Assembly (NCBI GenBank): GCA_050011895.1
Contig: JBEKIF010000001.1
Span: 62,001 to 126,000, forward strand
From: DATBGO01 sp050011895
Lineage (GTDB): Bacteria > Actinomycetota > Actinomycetes > Streptosporangiales > Streptosporangiaceae
Direction: 5' to 3'
Length of the DNA stretch: 64,000 nucleotides
Shown: piece after piece, positions 32,193 to 39,319 of the stretch
Layout: every line of letters begins with the position of its first letter
How positions within the stretch are numbered: the stretch's first letter is position 1
Program-made: the position numbers and the translations under genes
The notes under the pieces: generated by a model
Told to the model about the DNA's origin: nothing
Seen by the model: only the letters and a program-made list of their open reading frames with translations
Database searches by the model: none

Positions 32193-33161
32193 TTACCTGC
32201 CGAGCTGCTTGGCCACCTTGTCGAGCTCGGCCAGCCGCTTCTCCAGGCTCGGGTGCGTGGAGAACAGTCCGGACAGGCTCAGCTCGCCCTTGCGGGCCGA
32301 CAGCGCGGGCGCGAAGTAGAACGCGTTCAGCGGCTCGGCGGAACGCAGGTCCCTGGTCGGGATCATCGCGATCTGGCCGGTGACCTTCTGCAGCGCGCTG
32401 GCCAGCGCGGACGGGTTGCCGGTCAGCAGCGCGCCGGACCGGTCGGCGGACAGCTCACGGTACCGGGACAGCATCCTGATCAGCAGGAAGCTGATCGCGT
32501 ACACCACCATGCTGACCACCATGACGGCCAGGATGATCGGGAACGTGCTCTGGTTGTTGTTGCCGCCCCGGCCCCGGCCGCGGCCGCCACCGCCGAACAG
32601 CTCGGAGTAGAACGCGAACCTGACCACCAGGGCCGCGATGATGCCGATGAACGAGGCGATGGTCATCACCGCGACGTCTTTGTGGGCGACGTGCGACATC
32701 TCGTGGGCCAGCACGCCCTCGAGCTCGTTGTTGTCCAGCCTGCGCATGATGCCCTGGGTGGCGCAGATCACCGCTACCTTGCTGTTGCGCCCGGTGGCGA
32801 ACGCGTTCGGCATATCTGTCGGGGCGATCGCCACTCGCGGCTTGGGCATGTCGGCCAGCGCGCAGATCCGGTCGATGATCGCATGCAGGCGAGCCGCCTG
32901 CTCCCCGTCCTGCGGGCTGACCAGCCTGGCGCCCGAGGTGCTCAGGGCGATCTTGTCGGAGTAGAAGTAAGACCCGAATGTCACCGCCACGCCGAACAGC
33001 ACGGCGATGAAGATGATGCCGCCCCCGGAAATCGAGCTGTACCTGGAAAGCAGGTAGACCAGTGCGGCTATGAAAGCCGTGAAAACCAGTCCGAGCATGA
33101 ACATGGTCGCGCTCATCCGCGCGACCAGCCCCTTGTCTGTCGCATAGCGCGTCCGCGCCAT
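32193..33161 (-). CDS. htpX: membrane zinc metalloprotease HtpX
   Basis: Membrane-protein quality-control protease of family M48B. Zinc motif His153-Glu154-x-x-His157 (LAHEMSHVAHKDV), third ligand Glu in SRYRELSADRSGALLTG. Four transmembrane helices, two before and two around the catalytic domain. A Gly/Arg/Asn-rich loop (GGGGRGRGRGGNNNQ) separates helices. 322 residues. ATG at 33161 follows GGAGG. Co-location with pspA and pspAA links it to envelope stress. Confidence 0.95.
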   Translation of the reverse strand: MARTRYATDKGLVARMSATMFMLGLVFTAFIAALVYLLSRYSSISGGGIIFIAVLFGVAVTFGSYFYSDKIALSTSGARLVSPQDGEQAARLHAIIDRICALADMPKPRVAIAPTDMPNAFATGRNSKVAVICATQGIMRRLDNNELEGVLAHEMSHVAHKDVAVMTIASFIGIIAALVVRFAFYSELFGGGGRGRGRGGNNNQSTFPIILAVMVVSMVVYAISFLLIRMLSRYRELSADRSGALLTGNPSALASALQKVTGQIAMIPTRDLRSAEPLNAFYFAPALSARKGELSLSGLFSTHPSLEKRLAELDKVAKQLGR

Positions 33162-33325
33162 CGGCGACGCCTCCGTTCAGTTCCGGCCGCTGATGCGGCC
33201 GTGTTACTCCATTACACCGCAGCGCCAGAGCCGTTTCGCCCGTTAACACGCCCGGGGCAGACCGGTCTCGAGCGTACCGGCCATCCCGTGCAACGGGCCG
33301 TAGCCCGTGTTCGTTCCCGGCCTTG

Positions 33326-33604
33326 TCAGCCGGGGATGAGCCCATCGCCGGCAAGCAGCCTGCGGACGTCGTCCATGGTCGCGCCCTCCTGCGGGAGGAT
33401 CAGCTCAGACGGATGGAGCGCGTCAGGCGCCAGCGGGGTGCCGATGGCGCGGACCCGCGAGCGCAGGTTCTCAAGCGCCGCGGCGAAACCGGCTTCGTCG
33501 CCGACGTCAACGGCCGCCTCCACCTTGGCGTCGAGCTCGTTCAGCTCGCCGGCGGCCGAGTCATCCACCCGCAGCTGGCCCTCGCCGAGGATGCGGACGA
33601 TCAC
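33326..33604 (-). CDS. pspAA: PspA-associated protein PspAA
   Basis: 92-residue small protein found directly after pspA in actinobacteria and archaea; thought to assist PspA. N-terminus MIVRILGEGQLRVDDSAAGELNELDAKVE, C-terminus SELILPQEGATMDDVRRLLAGDGLIPG. The GTG at 33604 overlaps the pspA stop (GTGA), indicating coupled translation and near-stoichiometric production. Confidence 0.9.
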   Translation of the reverse strand: MIVRILGEGQLRVDDSAAGELNELDAKVEAAVDVGDEAGFAAALENLRSRVRAIGTPLAPDALHPSELILPQEGATMDDVRRLLAGDGLIPG

Positions 33605-34431
33605 TGCCCATCACCTGCCGGAGGCTGATCGGCTGACTGGGTAGCGCCGGCCGGCTGGCTCTCGATCACCGGCTCGGCCACCGCGGGCCCGGCGGCGGCC
33701 GTCCCCGGCTCGATCTGCTTGGGCGCGCTGCCCTGCGCAAGCTCGGTCTTCATCCGGGCCAGCTCGGCGTCCACGCCGTTCGTAGCGCCCACCCGGTCCA
33801 GCTCGGCCTGGATGTCGTCACGCGGCCCGCTGACCACGTCGTCGAGAGCACCCGATGCCATCAGCTCGTCGATCGCGCCGGCCCGCGCCTTCATCTGCTC
33901 GGTCTTGTCCTCGGCGCGCTGGATCGCCATGCCGACATCACCCATCTCTTCCGAGATGCCGGTGAATGCCTCGTTGATCCTGGTCTGCGCCTCGGCAGCG
34001 GTGTAGGTGGCCTTGATGGTCTCCTTCTTGGTGCGGAAGGCGTCGACCTTGGCCTGCAGCCGCTGCGAAGCGCCGGTCAGCTTCTCTTCCTCACCCTGCA
34101 GCGATTGATACTGAGTGGTCAGGTCGACAATCTGGCTCTGCACTCCCGACTTGCGCTGCAGCGCCTCGCGGGCCAGGTCCTCGCGCCCGGCAGCGAGCGC
34201 GTCGCGCGCCTGCCTGTCGAGCTTGTTCGACGACTGCTGAAGCTGGTTGATCTGCAACTCCACGCGCTTGCGCGACGTTGCCACGTCGGCTACCCCGCGG
34301 CGGACCTTCTGCAGCAGTTCAAGCTGCGTCTGGTAGGAGTAATCCAGGGTTTCACGCGGATCCTCCATTTTGTCCAGGGCCTTGTTGGCCTTGGACCGGA
34401 AGATCAATGTGACCCGCTTCATCACGCTCAT
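33601..34431 (-). CDS. pspA: phage-shock protein A / IM30 family (ESCRT-III-like)
   Basis: Peripheral coiled-coil protein that polymerises on the inner membrane under envelope stress. N-terminal amphipathic segment SVMKRVTLIFRSKANKALD, then LDYSYQTQLELLQKVRRGVADVATSRKR and long helices through residue ~215. A Pro/Ala-rich disordered tail (about 60 residues) is unusual in length. ATG at 34431 follows the family N-terminus; an ATG 5 codons upstream with AGGGG nearby is possible. First gene of the pspA module, divergent from the DUF3043 gene. No dedicated regulator gene is adjacent. Confidence 0.93.
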   Translation of the reverse strand: MSVMKRVTLIFRSKANKALDKMEDPRETLDYSYQTQLELLQKVRRGVADVATSRKRVELQINQLQQSSNKLDRQARDALAAGREDLAREALQRKSGVQSQIVDLTTQYQSLQGEEEKLTGASQRLQAKVDAFRTKKETIKATYTAAEAQTRINEAFTGISEEMGDVGMAIQRAEDKTEQMKARAGAIDELMASGALDDVVSGPRDDIQAELDRVGATNGVDAELARMKTELAQGSAPKQIEPGTAAAGPAVAEPVIESQPAGATQSADQPPAGDGQ

Positions 34432-34641
34432 AGGCGCGACCATCCCCTCATCCTGTACACCGCTACCGCACTGCGCGGCGGCGCCGCGGAACTGGCTTGC
34501 TGCGAAGGGCAACGGAGGTTGCCGGTAGGTGCTTGTTTCCAGCCTACGACGGGGCGCAACAGCCGTCATCATGAAGCCCCTAGCCGCCGCTGGCCGCCGC
34601 GGCCTGGCGTTGCGGGGGCTTCGTCCCGGTAAGCTGTGCTG

Positions 34642-35316
34642 GTGTTCCGACGACGCTCTTCCGGCGTGCCTGACGTCCTCGATCAGGATCCCGCACCGGC
34701 CGCCACTCCCGGCTCAGCCGGCGCCGACCAGCGCGACGCTGGCACTGGTCTGGCTGGCACTGGTCTGGCTGGCACCGGCGGGGCTGGCCCTGGCCGGGTC
34801 GGCCAGAATGCCGGCAAGGGCAGGCCGACGCCCAAGCGCAGCGAGGCGGAGCGCCGCCGCAGGCAGCCCTACACTGCCCCGGCCGACCGGAAAGATGCCG
34901 TCAGGCAGTCAAAGGATAAGGACCGGACGACCCGCGCCCGCAGGTACGCGGCCGCCAAGCGCGGCGAGGACTGGGCGCTGCCGAAGAAAGACCAAGGCCC
35001 GGCGCGAGCGCTTGCGCGGGACTACGTGGATTCACGGCGGCGGATCAGCGAGTACTACATGTACGCCGTCGGAGCGCTCGTCATCCTGCTGTTCGTCCCC
35101 GCGCTCCGGTTGTATGCCGACTACGTGGTGCTGGGCATCGTCGTGGTGATGGTGACCGAAGGCTGGTTCGTCGGCCGCCAGGTCGTCAGGCTGGCGCAGC
35201 AGCGGTTCCCTGCCGAGAGCACCCGGGGCATCCGCTGGTACTCGGCCCTGCGCTCCACGCAGATCCGCAAGCTGCGGATGCCTGCACCGCGGATCAAGCC
35301 AGGCGACAGTTTCTGA
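34642..35316 (+). CDS. DUF3043 membrane protein
   Basis: Actinobacterial family of unknown function. Conserved order: VFRRRS start, KGRPTPKRSEAERRRRQPY, DRKDAVRQSK, GEDWALPKKDQGPARALARDYVDSRRRISEYY, two transmembrane helices (VGALVILLFVPALRLYADYVVLGIVVVMVTEGWFV) and RQVVRLAQQRFP. Strongly basic cytoplasmic N-terminal half. GTG at 34642 chosen because TAAGCT at 34630-34635 would place transcription there and homology begins there. A GTGLA repeat (15-bp units, 34739-34785) sits in the N-terminal linker. Its stop overlaps the next ATG by one base. Confidence 0.85.
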   Translation: MFRRRSSGVPDVLDQDPAPAATPGSAGADQRDAGTGLAGTGLAGTGGAGPGRVGQNAGKGRPTPKRSEAERRRRQPYTAPADRKDAVRQSKDKDRTTRARRYAAAKRGEDWALPKKDQGPARALARDYVDSRRRISEYYMYAVGALVILLFVPALRLYADYVVLGIVVVMVTEGWFVGRQVVRLAQQRFPAESTRGIRWYSALRSTQIRKLRMPAPRIKPGDSF

Positions 35317-36314
35317 TGCGGCACCGTCACCTCGGCCGGAGCGGGCTGAAAATAAGCGAGATCGCCTACGGCAACTGGCTCACCCACGGATCCCAGGTGG
35401 AGGAGGCGGCGGCGATCGCGTGCGTGAGCGCTGCGCTCGACGAGGGCATTACCACCTTCGACACCGCGGATGTCTACGCCGGAACGAGGGCCGAGGAGGT
35501 ACTCGGCACGGCGCTGCACGGCGTGCGCCGCGAGTCCATCGAGATCTTCAGCAAGATCTACTGGCCGACCGGCCCCGGGCCTAACGACCGTGGCCTGTCC
35601 CGCAAGCACATCATGGAGTCAGCGGAAGCCTCGCTGCGCCGGTTGCGGACCGACTACCTGGACCTCTATCAGGCGCACCGGTATGACTACGAGACGCCGC
35701 TCGAGGAAACCCTGCGCGCCTTCGATGACCTGGTCCGCCAGGGCAAGGTCCTCTACGTGGGCGTCTCTGAGTGGCGGGCCGAGCAGATCGCGGCCGCGCT
35801 CCGGATCGCCGGGCAGCTTGGCCTGGACCGGATCGTCTCCAACCAGCCGCAGTACAACATGATCTGGCGGGTCATCGAGACGGACATCATGCCGCTGTGC
35901 GAGAAGGAGGGCGTCGGCCAGATTGTCTGGTCGCCGATCGCCCAGGGCGCACTGACCGGCAAGTACCTGCCGGGCAATGCGCCGCCCGCTGGCTCGCGCG
36001 CCACTGACGCGACCGGTTCCGGTTTCATCCAGAACTACCTCACTGACGACATCCTCGGCCGGGTGCAGCAACTCCTGCCGCTGGCCGCCGAGACCGGCCT
36101 GAGCCTGGCCCAGCTGGCCGTCGCCTGGACGCTGCAGCACCCGAACGTTTCGGCCGCGATCATCGGGGCGTCGCGTCCGGAGCAGGTACGCGAGAACGCG
36201 AAGGCATCAGGAGTCCGGCTGGATCCGCAGCTCATGGGCCGCATCGACGAGGTACTCGGCCCCGTCATCCAGACCGACCCGGCCCGGACGGTTAGCCCGG
36301 CGCACCGCCCCTAG
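35316..36314 (+). CDS. aldo/keto reductase (potassium-channel beta-subunit-like)
   Basis: NADPH-dependent (beta/alpha)8 oxidoreductase. Catalytic tetrad: Asp and Tyr in TFDTADVYAGTRAEEVLG, Lys in EIFSKIYWP, His in LYQAHRYDYETPLEETLRA. Cofactor-binding SPIAQGALTGKYLPG and ASRPEQVRENAKASG fit the AKR6-type group. 332 residues. The start overlaps the DUF3043 stop (TGATG), so the two are probably co-translated, although no functional link is obvious. Substrate unknown. Confidence 0.92.
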   Translation: MRHRHLGRSGLKISEIAYGNWLTHGSQVEEAAAIACVSAALDEGITTFDTADVYAGTRAEEVLGTALHGVRRESIEIFSKIYWPTGPGPNDRGLSRKHIMESAEASLRRLRTDYLDLYQAHRYDYETPLEETLRAFDDLVRQGKVLYVGVSEWRAEQIAAALRIAGQLGLDRIVSNQPQYNMIWRVIETDIMPLCEKEGVGQIVWSPIAQGALTGKYLPGNAPPAGSRATDATGSGFIQNYLTDDILGRVQQLLPLAAETGLSLAQLAVAWTLQHPNVSAAIIGASRPEQVRENAKASGVRLDPQLMGRIDEVLGPVIQTDPARTVSPAHRP

Positions 36315-36330
36315 GCCCGGGCCCGGGCCC

Positions 36331-36450
36331 GGGGCCCCCTGGCCTGGACTCCGCGGGCCCCCTGGCCTGGACTCCGGGCCCCCTGGCCTGGACTCCGGAC
36401 GCCCTGGCCTGGACTCCGGACGCCCGTGGACCCGTGGACCCCTGGACCCA
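36331..36450. repeat. four-copy ~21-bp intergenic tandem repeat
   Basis: The core ccctggcctggactccg occurs four times with 20-24-bp spacing (starting near 36337, 36360, 36380 and 36402), followed by three shorter gtggaccc-type units to 36450. It lies just after the aldo/keto reductase stop and before a convergent small gene. The initial gggcccgggcccgg run is self-complementary and might terminate transcription. Confidence 0.8.
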
Positions 36451-36488
36451 ATGCCGGGGAGTCGCTAACGCGACTGGCTGCTCCTCGG

Positions 36489-36701
36489 CTACTCCTCGGC
36501 CGGCCGCAGGCTCATCGGGCCGTATTCGGTCTTGCCCTCATCGAGCAGCGTCACCTGGCAGACGCCGGCTTCAAGCAGGGTCCGCCAGTTCTCGCCGAGC
36601 CAGGTCTCGGCGTCACCCTGGCTGCTGAAGGTCTCCTTCGGCAGGCCACGCGAATCGGCGACGGTCCCGTCCTCATTCTCAAGCTGCCAACTCCAGGTCA
36701 T
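36489..36701 (-). CDS. small conserved actinobacterial protein (70 aa), unknown function
   Basis: Acidic cytoplasmic protein beginning MTWSWQLENEDGTV with SSQGDAETWLGENWRTLLEAGV and a VTLLDEGKTEYGPMSLRPAE end. This pattern (WSW...FPSQ-DAE-WIGE-WR-LL-AGV-QVTL) recurs in many actinomycetes as a short hypothetical. ATG at 36701 with GGGAGG upstream. A longer in-frame extension upstream is low-complexity and was not used. No function can be given. Confidence 0.82.
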   Translation of the reverse strand: MTWSWQLENEDGTVADSRGLPKETFSSQGDAETWLGENWRTLLEAGVCQVTLLDEGKTEYGPMSLRPAEE

Positions 36702-36893
36702 GCGCGCCTCCCTAGTGGCCGTCCCTGCTGGTGCCGGGCACGGCGTGATCCTGATAGCGGTTCGGATCGTACGTGCCTGCCCAGGCGTGCTGCCCGGCGG
36801 GCGGCCCCGGGCACGCTGGTGCCGGCCGGCGGCGGGCGCGCGGCCGGGCGCACCGGCCGGCCGAACCGGGGCACCGGCGATTAGCCTGGCCGG

Positions 36894-37241
36894 GTGAGCG
36901 ATCTTGAGCAGGCCAGGCGGTTCGCCCTGTCGTTGCCTGAAGCCACCGAGGAGCCGCACTTCGACATGTCATCATTCCGGGTGCGTGGCAAGATTTTCGC
37001 GACTGTGCCGCCAGCCGGGGCGCACCTTCACGTCTTCGTTGACGAGCTTGAGGTGGCGGCCTCGGTGGCCGAGAACCCGTCGGCGTTCGAGCCGCTGCGG
37101 TGGGGTCAGCGGCTGAGGGGGCTTCGCATCAACCTTGCGGCAAGTCCCGCAGGGCGCCTGCAGGAGCTGATCGAGGAGTCCTGGCGCCGGAAGGCCCCTC
37201 GGCGCCTGGTCGCCGACCTAGAGGCACGACGCGGCCGCTGA
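36894..37241 (+). CDS. MmcQ/YjbR-family protein
   Basis: 115-residue cyclophilin-like or double-wing DNA-binding-like fold family of unknown role. ARRFALSLPEATEEPHFDMSSFRVRGKIFATV, then AAFEPLRWGQ-type region and a C-terminal ELIEESWRRKAPRRLVADL are typical. GTG at 36894; TAGCCT at 36882-36887 could give a leaderless start there. The 192 bp upstream, to the divergent small gene, hold no other gene. Confidence 0.88.
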   Translation: MSDLEQARRFALSLPEATEEPHFDMSSFRVRGKIFATVPPAGAHLHVFVDELEVAASVAENPSAFEPLRWGQRLRGLRINLAASPAGRLQELIEESWRRKAPRRLVADLEARRGR

Positions 37242-37510
37242 CGGCCCGCCACGGCCCCGCTTCCCCGCGGCATGACTGGTGCTCCACGACCTGTTCCAGC
37301 CGGGTAGCGGCCCGGCAGGAACTGTCCCGACAGTCGCCGATAGTCTGGCGACAGTGACAACTTGACCGGAATAGCCACTAATCACGGGTTCAGCGCGCGA
37401 ACACTACGAGACAGGCCCCTGAAACTGTTAAGTTCGATGGGCTAGCCCTGAGCTGGGCGCGCTGAGCGCAGCGCCATCAGTTCAGCCCAGTGATCGAGGT
37501 GGTGACGACA
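37242..37510. promoter_or_regulatory. lower-GC intergenic region before the PfkB kinase
   Basis: No gene. The stretch 37315-37440 is clearly AT-richer than its surroundings. It carries an imperfect inverted repeat cagtcgcc/ggcgacag around 37331-37354 and a TTGACC at 37361-37366, suggesting a promoter/operator region. GAGGTGG at 37496-37502 is the ribosome site for the next gene. Confidence 0.4.
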
Positions 37511-38404
37511 TTGACGCGCGTTGTCGTCGTTGGTGATCTTATGACGGACACCGTCGCTCACGCTGCGCTGCCGCTCGCAAGGGGCAGCGACACGCCGGCC
37601 ACGGTGACCATGCACGGCGGCGGCTCAGGTGCCAACATCGCCGCCTGGCTTGCCGTGGACGGCACTGAGGTGGCTTTCGTCGGGCGGCGCGGCGCCGACA
37701 TCGCGGGGCGGAACAGGGACATGGAGCTGATGGGCTATGGCGTAGACGCCAGGCTCGTCATGGACCCCGAGCGTCCGACCGGCACCTGCGTCGTGCTGGT
37801 CACCCATAAGGGCGATCACACCATGCTGTCCGACCCGGGAGCCAACTCGGCGCTGTCTCCGGATGACCTCCCGAAGGACCTGTTCACGCCGGGCAGCCAC
37901 CTGCACATTTCCGGCTACACACTGCTGAACGAGGGCTCAAGGTCGGCAACGCTGGCCGCCTTCAGCCACGCGCAGCGGGCCGGGATGACCGTGTCGGTCG
38001 ACGGCGCCTCCGCCGCTCCGCTCGAGCGGGCCGGGGCCGAGCCGTTCCTGCAGCTCACCAACGGGGCAACCCTGCTGCTCGTCAACACCGACCAGGCCCG
38101 GGTCATCACCGGCCGGGAGGAGCCCGAGCAGGCCGCGCGGGTACTGAATGCCTGGTACCCGCAGGTGGTCATGAAGCTCGGTGCCGACGGCGCGCTCTTC
38201 TACGCCAACGGCCGGCCCGATCCGTTCCGCGTTCCCGGGCCGCCGATCGAGAGGATCGTGGACGGGACCGGGGCCGGAGACGCGTTCTGCGCAGGATTCC
38301 TGCCGCCGTGGCTAGACAAGAAGCCACCGGGCGAGGCACTCGTAAGCGGCTGCAGGCTGGCGGCCCGCGCGCTCAGCCTCGTCGGCGCCAGGCCGGCGCT
38401 CTAG
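37511..38404 (+). CDS. PfkB/ribokinase-family carbohydrate kinase
   Basis: Predicted sugar or nucleoside kinase, 297 residues. N-terminal VVVVGDLMTDTVAH, di-glycine substrate motif MHGGGSGANIAAWLA, TGTCVVLV, and the C-terminal anion hole with catalytic Asp in DGTGAGDAFCAGF. TTG at 37511 is preferred, 8 nt after GAGGTGG; a GTG at 37490 would lack a ribosome site. The substrate cannot be read from sequence. Followed after 47 bp by an SDR gene in the same direction, hinting at a shared sugar pathway. Confidence 0.88.
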   Translation: MTRVVVVGDLMTDTVAHAALPLARGSDTPATVTMHGGGSGANIAAWLAVDGTEVAFVGRRGADIAGRNRDMELMGYGVDARLVMDPERPTGTCVVLVTHKGDHTMLSDPGANSALSPDDLPKDLFTPGSHLHISGYTLLNEGSRSATLAAFSHAQRAGMTVSVDGASAAPLERAGAEPFLQLTNGATLLLVNTDQARVITGREEPEQAARVLNAWYPQVVMKLGADGALFYANGRPDPFRVPGPPIERIVDGTGAGDAFCAGFLPPWLDKKPPGEALVSGCRLAARALSLVGARPAL

Positions 38405-38451
38405 GCCGTCCCGGCGCTGACCGGCCCGGGGCGGCCATACTCATAGTTGTC

Positions 38452-39225
38452 ATGACTGATTACCTCCGGAACCTCTTCTCGCTGGACGGCCGCATCGCCT
38501 TGGTGACCGGCGGCAGCTCCGGCATCGGCCAGGCCATGGCGGGTGCGCTCGCCAGGGCAGGCGCGAGCGTCGTGGTACTCGCGCGCGGCGCGGCGGCCCT
38601 CGACCAGACGGTGCGTAACCTGCGGGCGGCCGGCTGCACGGCGGCCTGGGTCCGCGCAGATCTCGGTGACCGCGCCGACCTGGAACGGGGCGCGAGGGAA
38701 TCGGCCGGGCAGTTTGGTGAGCCGGACATCCTGGTCAACTCCGCCGCCGTCAACCTGCGGCCGCCGATGACCAGCCTGACCATTGCCGAATGGGATCAGA
38801 CGGTCGCAGTGAACCTGACCGCACCGTTCCTGCTCGGCCAGCAGTTCGGGCCGGGTATGGCGGCCCGCGGCTGGGGGCGGATCATCAACATCGTGTCCCA
38901 GCAGGCGGCCCGCGCCTTCGGCAACAGCGGCGCCTACGGGGCGTCGAAGGGCGGCCTCGCCTCGCTCACGCGGTCCCAGTCGGAGGCCTGGGCACCCAGC
39001 GGAGTGCGCTGCAACGCGCTCGCCCCCGGTTTTGTGGCCACCCCGCTGACCAGGCAGACAGTAAGCGACCCAGTCCGCTCGGCCGCGCTTGCCGCACGCA
39101 CGATGATCGGGCGTAACGGAGCGGCGGGCGATTTCGAGGGCATCGCCGTGTTCCTCGCCAGCCGGGCGAGCGAATACATAACCGGGCAGGTCATCTCGGT
39201 CGACGGCGGCTTCTCCGCCAGCTGA
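38452..39225 (+). CDS. short-chain dehydrogenase/reductase (gluconate/glucose dehydrogenase-like)
   Basis: NAD(P)-dependent Rossmann oxidoreductase, 257 residues. Cofactor motif VTGGSSGIGQAMA, NSAAVN, Ser in NIVSQQAARA, catalytic Tyr-Lys in YGASKGGLA, and the C-terminal ITGQVISVDGGFSAS. The LFSLDGRIALVTGGSSGIG beginning is common in gluconate 5-dehydrogenase-type SDRs. No ribosome site precedes ATG 38452, but CATAGT at 38442-38447 suggests a leaderless transcript. Substrate unassigned. Confidence 0.92.
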   Translation: MTDYLRNLFSLDGRIALVTGGSSGIGQAMAGALARAGASVVVLARGAAALDQTVRNLRAAGCTAAWVRADLGDRADLERGARESAGQFGEPDILVNSAAVNLRPPMTSLTIAEWDQTVAVNLTAPFLLGQQFGPGMAARGWGRIINIVSQQAARAFGNSGAYGASKGGLASLTRSQSEAWAPSGVRCNALAPGFVATPLTRQTVSDPVRSAALAARTMIGRNGAAGDFEGIAVFLASRASEYITGQVISVDGGFSAS

Positions 39226-39319
39226 CCGGCCCGCCGCGGCCAGCTGGCCGGCTCCGGTCCAGGCGCCACGCCGGGGCGGTCGCCCCCGCCAGCCGCCAGC
39301 GGACGGCACAATGGCGGTC

